From Zanthoxylum bungeanum (taxonomy: Eukaryota; Streptophyta; Magnoliopsida; Sapindales; Rutaceae): a stretch of DNA of 64,000 bases. The stretch covers positions 62,001 to 126,000 of the forward strand of contig SKCR01038887.1 of NCBI GenBank assembly GCA_019454045.1. The letters run 5' to 3'. The position numbers and the translations under genes were made by a program. This document shows, one piece after another, positions 55,760 to 64,000 of the stretch (within the stretch, counting starts at the first letter, position 1; the number at the start of each line of letters is the position of its first letter). The notes below the pieces were generated by a model, which worked only from the letters and a program-made list of their open reading frames with translations, was not told where the DNA came from and ran no database searches.

Positions 55760-58400
55760 TATGTACGATTGGCTCAAATTGCTGATGAAAGACTTTTGTC
55801 AGCGGATTTGCATGATTATCGTCTGATGCGATTTATACGATCATCACATCGCCACGATGTATGATCCGAACGAATCAGATGAATATCGAAGTATGTATCT
55901 GGATCGTTGATGAGACCATTAATTCTATAGCCTGTGCTCAAGCCTAGCTCAGCTGCTAACAGAATTATATCCAATCTAATTAGATTTGTTTATCGACCCA
56001 GAAGGCTTCTATTGCCGCTTCAGCTGCAGCAATAACCCGCATTTATTGTTTATTCGGTAACAGTATCTTGCTCGGAAGATTTCCAGCTCACTGTACCGTT
56101 ATTCAAACTGTATAGTACCATTTTGCGACTTATAATCGTTTTATCGGTTTAGGAAACTTGCAGTAGTGATCCCAGTCACTTCAAGTTCTCTTTCTCCACA
56201 GATTAAGACAACATCCTTAGTTCTCTAAGATACTAAGTATGTTCTTAACATCAATCCAGTGACTATCACTCGAATTGGCCTGTTTGTGACTTCATATGCT
56301 CAAAGCGTATGAGACACCAGGTAGCGTACATTTTCTAATGTACGATTCCACTGAGAGTTTTCGAAAGCCAAGCTTTCGCCGATAGTTATTTATTGGGAAT
56401 ATCATTTCCAAGAAATGACATATTATTATCATTATTTATTTAGGACAGCCACTATCAGTGCGCTCCCACTAACCTCTTTATACACAAGAATCATTTCCGT
56501 TTTGAATTAAATCATAAACTATTATGATTACATCAAAACGTTAATTCCAAGAACCTATGCTTGCTTCAATCCAAACATGGATCGAATAACCCGCAAACCT
56601 TGTTTGCTAGTTAATGTATGACAAAATCGACAGGATGTTGTAAACATCCTCCAAAGGGTTCCGTTTCAGGAAAGCGGTTTTCCCGTTAAGCTGACATATT
56701 TCATCTATGAAACATGCAACATTAGCAAGCATTATCCAATGGATTTACCGTGGCAACTGTTAAAAGGTTAATCGTAATAACACCAATGTTGATAACGATA
56801 CCTTTCCGCTAAAAAGACTAGCTTTATACGTTGGTACGTTGCCATCCATGTACGTCTTCCTTGAAGACTTATAAGTACCAATAGGCACAATGCCTTGCGG
56901 TACATCAACTAGTATCCAAACTTGGTTGATATACATGGAATGCATTTTGGACTCATGACACTTTGTCATAATAGGGAGTCGATACCTTGTATCACTTCCT
57001 CATCCGTAGTCAGTTGGTATACCTCAATAAGATAGACATCTTTATGAGGTGAGATCAGAAACCCATACCCCAGGTTATTTTCTGACTCTCTCCAACATAC
57101 GCAGTTCTTGTGTATTTGAAAATTATGGTATAGTTTCATCCTTGATGAACTATATGTGTTCCATTAGGATTCGGTGCCTTGAACAGTATTACTCCGATTT
57201 TTCATCGAGTTTTACTATCCTCCCACTTACCACTGCATATCGGTATTCCTCTTAGGAAAACCGCATGGTGAGCAACAATCTAATTGTTCTCTTGTGAGTT
57301 GTATAAGTACAATACTTTGGTATCCCTAGGATAACCTACAATTGGCAAGAAATCTGTCAAACATATTTTTATGGAACCTTATTCTAAATAAGTTATGCAC
57401 TGTTAATGCTTATCCTTTGAAGGAAATGGTAGCTCAGAGCGACTCATGATTAACCTTATCATGTCTAAAAAAAATTTGGTTACTCGGTTCGGACACACCG
57501 TCAAACTGACGTGTTCCGGGAGGAGTCATCATTGAAAGAATACTATACTCTTTCAAGTATATGAGAAACTTATTGCTTAAGTATTTTCCATTACGGTCTT
57601 ACCGTGACAGTTTAACACTTTAGCCGATCTGTTTGTCTATTTTGTGTCGAAACTTTAAAAGTTTCTGATTTGTGTTCTTCAAAAGAAACACACAACCATT
57701 ACGCAATGCCACATCCGTATAGGTCACAAAATATTCATATCCACCTCTAGCCTAGCTAGACATGGGCCCACTTGCTTCACTATGAACTTGGCTAACAGAT
57801 TGGTGGCATTTGCACTTTTACCAAGTAAATAGTGTTTTAGGCACTTTGCCCAATAAACTAGATTCGTAGACTTTATTTGAATAGAATCAATTAGTCCGAG
57901 TACCCACTCTTTAAAAGTGTGGATATACGAGTCTTGTTTAATTGTGTCCCATACATCAATGCCACAATTAGTCTCTTCTGATCAAATCAGTTTGAGCTTT
58001 TGTTTGTCATATTATATTTTGAGATTTATTTATATTCAAAATATGAATTCTGTTATTCACATCTAATGTGTTTATCTCAATATCATCTTTATATAATAAA
58101 ACACTTTAGTGTTCTAGAATGTAAAGGTTCACCCGCAGCGGGTTAAACACTGATATAGAGATAATGTATCTAGTCAAACTAGTTATATTATAACAGTTTC
58201 CAAATTTAGTTACACACCCGAAGGTAGTTCTAAAATTAGATATCTAAGGTTAAAACATCGAATTTCGTCCCGTTCCAATTCGCAGATAAATCTCTATTGA
58301 AGTCAGTATCCTGTTCAAAACAGATTCTGAACATCAATACATATATTTTATGTACCACACTAAGTATTTAAAATCCAATTTTAATACTAGTTAGTGAACA
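55760..58400 (-). pseudogene. Copia pol relic (element I)
   Basis: Minus-strand fragments in order: protease and GAG-pre-integrase remains (58400-57800), integrase with PPGT and DGVSE near 57520, RT with HSMYINQVWILVDVPQG and MDGNVPTYKA (56969-56810), a palm region near 56440 where YVDD is no longer readable, and RNase H remains to about 55760 (SWKSS-type phrase near 56075). Frameshifts and stops are too many for any product longer than about 70 residues. Confidence 0.75.
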
Positions 58401-59065
58401 TAATTATGACAATCATATTTGAAGTTAGAGCCTTGCTCGTTCTTCAATTCCTTCATGTCTGCTTTGTCCAAACGGCAATCACGCTTCCGCGATCCCGTTT
58501 GCCACAATTTAGGCAGACATTTTGGGATATGTCATTTATCTTCCTAGAAGATTATAATGATTTTTCCTTTGCCATTTTTCAACACTCCAGAAGCCTTTGG
58601 CCTAGCCTCGGCCTTCCAGAATATCAAACTAAAGTGCGACTAGCGCTACTTGCCTAATTGCAAATTTTGACTTTGTCTCCTTGAGATTAGTCATTAATTC
58701 TCCAAGAATTATTTATTGCAATTTTAGTACTTCTAAAATCTAAAATAGATCTTTGAAGATCCTTTAATTTCTTTATCATACTTTAAGGATCTAATCCTTA
58801 GTTCTGATTCAGAAATTAAGGAGTCTACTGCGACAAGCTTAATGGATTAACCACTAAAGTTATCATCACATAATCTTCCAAAGATTATGCTCTATTGTTT
58901 GCTTAACTCCGGGCATTAGGCTTAATTTATTATTTTATCAAATAAAATAACTTATTATTTTCCAGGACTATCCTGAAAATTTAGTCCCAATTTTGAAAAT
59001 TAAAGCATTTAATTACATTTTCCCTAGGATTTGAATTAAACGTCAATCTTTCAATTTTATCTTGA
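58401..59065 (-). pseudogene. Copia gag relic (element I)
   Basis: Aligns at DNA level with F's gag (44280-45068). The zinc-knuckle region is near 58450-58520. The position matching F's start codon (about 59060) now reads ATA on the minus strand. Plus-strand frame 58394-58657 is a shadow. Confidence 0.6.
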
Positions 59066-61364
59066 CTTTAATAGTCCAACTATTTAATCAATGATTAAGG
59101 TACCATTAATTATAATATTATTGTAGTCCAACTATTGAATCAACTATAATTAATTAAATCAAATATATTAATTATTATAATCCAATTATATAATCAAATA
59201 TAAATGAATAGTTTGAATATATAGTCCAACTATTATAAAGCAACAATTTAAATATTAGTCCAACTAACATTTAATATAATGACGAATGATATTGTTTGAG
59301 CGTATGGCGAGTAATTGAACGAATATTGCAAATTCAATTCTTGCCTCCCACTATTTTTCGGCGAGCCTCCAACCCTCTGTCGAGTACTCGGGAAACCGTG
59401 TTTCCTAGTGGGTTAGGATCTCGTTAAATATCACACAATCTTGACTTTGGCCAACAAATTGTATGATAATTAACTAGGTAGATCTCTAAGATCGATTGGA
59501 TCCAATCCAATTCCTAGATCCGGTAGGGGGACATCCAAGTCCGAAACATATATCTTATATATGCCAATACATCCAATGTATTACCTAACCTTTTTCCTCT
59601 GAATCAACTAAGTCTTGGCTTTGGCACAACAAACTTAGTGATCCCAGTTAAGCGCGACCCATTGACCATGGAAAGCTTCGTAATCAATGTCGATGGACAA
59701 GAAGTGGTCTTGACTTTGGCCAACAAACCACAACTTGGACAAGACACTGACATGGAACAAAGCCTTCGTGATTCAAACACATCTTCGACAGACAAAGGCC
59801 TTGACTTTGGCCAACAAACCAATGTCGTCTTAGATCTTGAGTGACAATCACTCAATGGAAGGAAAAGCGCTTAATATTTAGCGAGGGTTTTTCGCGTGCA
59901 AATTGGCAACCAATTTATTATCTTTGTTAAGGTCTCATCATCATACACCCTTAAGCATGCATTCTAAATACATAATAAAGCGTATATGAAAAGTAATAAT
60001 GATATGCGGATGGATATTTTACACAATGATCCTAGATCAAATCTCTCCCTTTCTCTCTCCCGCTAGCACAAATATTTCTTCTACCCGTTACACTACACTT
60101 CTAAAGAAACCTCATTTACATTGAGGGGAATAGGTGAGAAGAGAATACAAAGAATAAGAGGTAATAAGGCTGGACACGCAGGTCCAATTAATAAATCAAA
60201 TTTATTACACAATTTCTAAAATTGTCCCACCCATCTAATATCCATCTGATATACATTATTCATGCATCGTAACCATGTATTCACACAAGCATGTTATCAA
60301 TCAATCTAATCAATTAATTAATTGATAATTAGTGACCATCCAATGTTCAAACAACGATTTGATTTTGCTCAAGTCAAACTCGTTGCGAATAAGTTTAAAG
60401 TACGAATTCTCGAATTAAATTAAATTACATGATTAAATCCAATTTAATACGCATTTAATTCTAATTCGCTATTTAATTCCAATTAAATAACACACTTTAT
60501 TTATAAACCTTTTACGACTTAAATTCCAAATTAATCGCTACGGGTCTCAAAGCCCGATTAACGTCCAACGTCAATTTAATTAAAGTCCAATGGGCTTTTA
60601 ATTAATTTCTTAAGGCGTGGACTTTTGGTCAACTCGGGTCAAACCGATAACCAAAATCCAATCCGGGAATTACCCCATAAGCCTAAAATTAATTTTGGCC
60701 CATTAGGCCCAATTAAACTTTAAAGGTCCATTTGTTGTATTGGGCTTTATGGAAGCGGTTTTGGGCCCAATTGGATCCAATCCAATTTGCCTTAACCCAA
60801 CTTTGTACAACAAAGCCCATTAAGCCCAATAACAACATTCAAGCCCAATTTCACAAAATAGGCCCAATTAATTAAATCACAAAAACCCAATTTCATAATT
60901 TAATTACCAAAGTGCATTAACACAATTAATTACCCAATTAACATTTCTAAAACATCAATTAACACAACTAATCATGCTCATTAACCACAAAACATGTCCA
61001 ACATATTTTGATCAAAAATCAAACCCATTTGTCATGCTTTAACTCTCGGCCAAGGGGAATTATTATGCCAAATTTCAAATCCAATCCAATTGAATCAAAT
61101 TCAACATTAAATCAATATCCCCAAATGATTTCTAACACATCCAATTGATCAAAAAACCAAAAATTCACCAAGAACACAAAGGGCATATTTTCGGCCAAGC
61201 TAAAAAATTGGGGAAATTTGTTCCAAACAAAATTTCTTCAAATTGATCAAATCAATCATAAAAAAAAATATATTTAAACATACTCATTCATCCAATTTCA
61301 CAAATCATGCTCAAACACATTTTTACCCAAATTTAGGCCTATGTCAAATTTCATGCTTTTACTC
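59066..61364 (-). other. Long leader of element I
   Basis: Parallel to F's leader: the conserved block GCCTCCCACTATTTTTCGGC near 59343, four spaced copies of CTTGACTTTGGCCAACAA (59440, about 59614 degenerate, 59709, 59800), and a GGCCCA-rich section (60540-60900). A minus-strand frame (59604-59855) resembles the one in F in residues as well as DNA. No confirmed gene. Confidence 0.6.
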
Positions 61365-61376
61365 GCTCTGATACCA
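61365..61376 (-). other. Primer-binding site of element I
   Basis: On the minus strand TGGTATCAGAGC begins one base inside the 5' LTR end and matches the initiator-Met tRNA site perfectly. Confidence 0.9.
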
Positions 61377-61377
61377 T

Positions 61378-63422
61378 TGTTAGAGTTTCTAGGTCCATAG
61401 GATCGAATAACAAACTATGAAACAAGTGCGAATACTAATCGAGAAAGTCGCGGAAAACTTACATCGATCGGTTGAGCGACGCGGGAGGCCACGAAAACAC
61501 AAAATCTGCTCACTGTGAAGTTCACGGCAGTGCAGTCAGTAGCAGCTCACTGGTTTGCGCCCTTTGGAGGTCCTCGAACAAGCTCCAAGCTTCGTCGAAC
61601 GATTCCCGGCTCATGGGTGAACTTCCCTATCACCTTCGCATTGATCTCGGAGTGCTAGCTCTCGATGATTTTGCCACAAAACCATCGCACTTGCTTCCCT
61701 ATTTCTTCAATCACTCGGCAGTTCACTGCCCCCAAGAAAGAAGAAATGCGTGAGATGAGGAAGAAAATAAAGAGGAGAGAGATGTGTTTGTTAAGTTAAA
61801 AATGGTAAATGATCGAAAAAAACATATACAACATTTTTCCCTCCAAAACCAAGCCATTTAATGCTTTCCATCTACTCAAATCAACTCACATCAACTCCCA
61901 TCAATCATGAATAGTGACTGGCGTCAATCACTCAAAGTGAAAGACATCATCACTTGATTGACGGATGATTGACGCTTAGAAGCGACTAGCGATTTGACGC
62001 TTGATTTGATTTGCCGCACTCGAATTTGAAATGCGAATGCGCTCGCAAATAATCTCGGGCTCGGGTTCGCTAATTCCAAATTAACGAACTTTCCGTTGCG
62101 TCGTTATTAAATCTAATTAATTAATAATCATGCAAGCATAATTACTATTCACGTCGCTAACGAATTAATTCTAAATTAATTCGTTCGCCCGAATTAAAAT
62201 CTAATTTTAATTTCGCGTCGAAATCCAATTTCGTTAATATATCGAATATATTAATTACCGATTAATTCCAAATTAATCGTTATCTCTCTTTAATGGATAT
62301 TTTATCCCAGATAAAATATCTCCGCAATTAATCCCAGATTAATTTTCTCTCTCATCTAATTAATCCCAGATTAATTAAAGTGCGAGTCATACGTCATCGG
62401 TGAATCTTTGGGAAGCGACCCATGAGATCCCCGGATATGTTGGCAGTAAATTCGGTCGTCGGACTATCCGAACACGTAAGTACCAAGTACTACGTTTACC
62501 GATTTACAAGACAAGGTTGGCTCTAGCAAAGCGCCATGCCTACCCAATTCTCCGGAAATATCCTTACAGGAATAAGGATCTATATCAAGCGTAGTATACC
62601 GTAGTATTGCGTATTTCTGTCCAGTATCAGATGATCACATGCAAGGCCTGGGGCTGGTACAGTGTCTGCCCCGTACGATGCATATATCGGATTACTAGCA
62701 ACTAGTCTCTTTAAATCGGATAATCATGACCAAGTCATATTATCCCGACGGTTGCAACCTATTTAGAGAGCCAGTTCTGTATCCCTGCGCGATCATCAAC
62801 TCCATATGACTGGAGAGTGACACTTCCGTCTTGACATCACACCCAACACACTACGATTCTCGATATACCCAGAATTGGCGTACACAGAAACCAGTTAAAG
62901 CCCTGGACGACCTCAACCAAAGTATATTGATTGTCGTATGCATTAGCGGTGCAAGTCTCAGGTTAAGACCAAATACACCTACCCTGATTTCGGACTTCCA
63001 TAGACATAGTCATACTACCAATGGAATTCGAGGGGGTCTATCCAGAGCGAAGCTGTTTCCCGTACCATCGGTGAAAACAACCTCCTATTACACTTGCATG
63101 AGTATCCTATACCCAAATATATGAGACTATGCCGTTGTGCCCTCACAACCGCACAGTGTAATACTAGTCTTTTACGCAATCATCGATGTCCAATCTCGAT
63201 AATGCTCTGACTAGGGATGTTTAATGATTTATCCTTCGTGGACTGATACTGTCTCATATCATTCTCCTCCAGGAACAAATCATAGGGACCTCTCATCATT
63301 TATATATCTAGGTGATCTAATCACAAATGATAAGAGTGCAATCTCCTTTGTCACATAGTTAATTTGTACAACAAAACCATGATCTGTACAAATAGTGACG
63401 TTATGGGTCATAATTGTCCACA
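61378..63422 (-). repeat. 5' LTR of element I
   Basis: Starts TGTTAGAGTTTCTAGGTCC; ends TAATTGTCCACA, one A short of the group's CCAACA end. AAGAC follows. The inverted-repeat run is at about 62065-62375. The open frame 61472-61753 has a counterpart in the 3' LTR and is not coding. Confidence 0.9.
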
Positions 63423-63427
63423 AAGAC

Positions 63428-63737
63428 TACGCCTTGAGGCACGGTATTTGTTCCCTTGTTGCTAGCCTAGGCAAATACCTCAAACTTCTTTAACTTGAGA
63501 TTACTCTAGTCAATTAGACTTAAGGATCCTCAAATTAGTGGCTTACTCTTAAACTTTGAGTTGCTCACTATATAACCCAAGATAGGAAAGTTTTGGTGTA
63601 AAAATTTGTAATAATTCTTGGATTTATATAGGTGCTCCAAGACAACAAAATTAATTAAGAATCTGATTGTGGGATTAAATGCTAATTAAATCTTAGCCAT
63701 TGGATCTTAATATAGTGGTTTAATGAGATTATAAAAC
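63428..63737 (-). repeat. Element H, right part
   Basis: Sequence continuing H after the second AAGAC. It runs to about 63737 without a recognisable CA terminus and meets a TGATGAGCGG gypsy LTR start. A minus-strand TATATAG motif lies near 63570. No gene is seen. Confidence 0.45.
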
Positions 63738-64000
63738 TGATGAGCGGAAAATATATCAATATTTACCGCCCCTTTTACTTAATATTTTATTTAGTTTCTC
63801 GGGTTTGATGAACGTTTTGATGTGTTTTAGTTTATTTTGCAGATAAAATAATATTGGGACTTAATGAAATCATTTAGGACGAAATATGGGTCAAATAAGG
63901 GCAATTATTGGACTTGATATTTTAATTTTGGAGATTGGAAACTTGAAAGGGCGTTTTGACGAAGTGCAGTTTTGGAAATTCCAGTTTTGCGCATCTGTCG
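63738..64000 (+). repeat. Element E': TGATGAG-type gypsy LTR start, runs off the window
   Basis: TGATGAGCGGAAAATATATC, then AATATTTACCGCC, resembles 39450-39600 for about 150 bp, then diverges. It is the 5' part of a Tat/Athila-like LTR or a related fragment. No gene is seen to the window end. Confidence 0.55.

Larger units (their letters stand above)
53668..63422 (-). mobile_element. Element I: full-length decayed Ty1/copia of the F group
   Basis: Two LTRs (53668-55710 and 61378-63422), a perfect primer site, a polypurine tract and a perfect AAGAC duplication (53663-53667 and 63423-63427) define it. Length is 9.75 kb without nested insertions. The interior carries a long leader, gag and pol relics in minus orientation, all stop-rich. 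Coding decay is heavier than in F or G, although the two LTRs remain similar. Confidence 0.93.

Overview
The window reads as plant nuclear DNA, most likely from a dicot, in a gene-poor and AT-rich block. Almost every base can be assigned to a long terminal repeat (LTR) retrotransposon, a piece of one, or a small non-autonomous element sitting inside one. I found no convincing host gene, tRNA, rRNA or CRISPR array. The plant assignment rests on the element lineages: Ty1/copia with CCHC gag, a SIRE-like copia gag, a Ty3/gypsy chromovirus with a C-terminal chromodomain, and Tat/Ogre-like gag. The species cannot be named from this sequence.

Left end (1-8404): element A is a heavily decayed plus-strand copia whose 3' LTR (3363-5759) sits inside the 5' LTR of B, a SIRE-like copia of which only the LTR end and a broken gag survive (5760-~7430). 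This abuts C, the non-coding 3' region of a Tat/Athila-like gypsy element (~7431-8404, resuming at 38780).

Middle (8405-38779): a Russian-doll nest resolved by exact 5-bp target-site duplications (TSDs). D is a minus-strand chromovirus (8405-38779, TSD GTCGT) inserted in C. J is a plus-strand copia (12214-35327, TSD GATTC) inserted in D between protease and reverse transcriptase (RT). J's 5' LTR carries a very GC-rich terminal-inverted-repeat element (13184-13569) and a minus-strand solo LTR (14206-16266, TSD GATTG). J's leader carries K (17632-28097, TSD ATTAT), a minus-strand gag-only Tat/Ogre-like element with a 19-unit minisatellite.

Right end (38780-64000): C resumes and reaches its own LTR start. 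Element F is a minus-strand copia (39695-53310). Its 5' LTR was hit twice: by G, a plus-strand relative (48284-53143, TSD CGTAC), and by H, an LTR fragment of another family. H in turn carries I (53668-63422, TSD AAGAC), a complete but decayed minus-strand relative of F. F, G, I and the solo LTR form one copia group with the same LTR ends.

All pol genes carry stops, frameshifts, deletions, duplications or inversions, so nothing here looks autonomous. J keeps one open 339-codon gag-protease frame. The most unusual signal is in the F/G/I/solo LTR group: a run of about ten short, mostly perfect inverted repeats, nearly all with a 3-nt centre, packed in about 330 bp of the LTR (clearest at 40198-40527). 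The F and I leaders also share four spaced copies of a motif with a self-complementary TTGGCCAA core.
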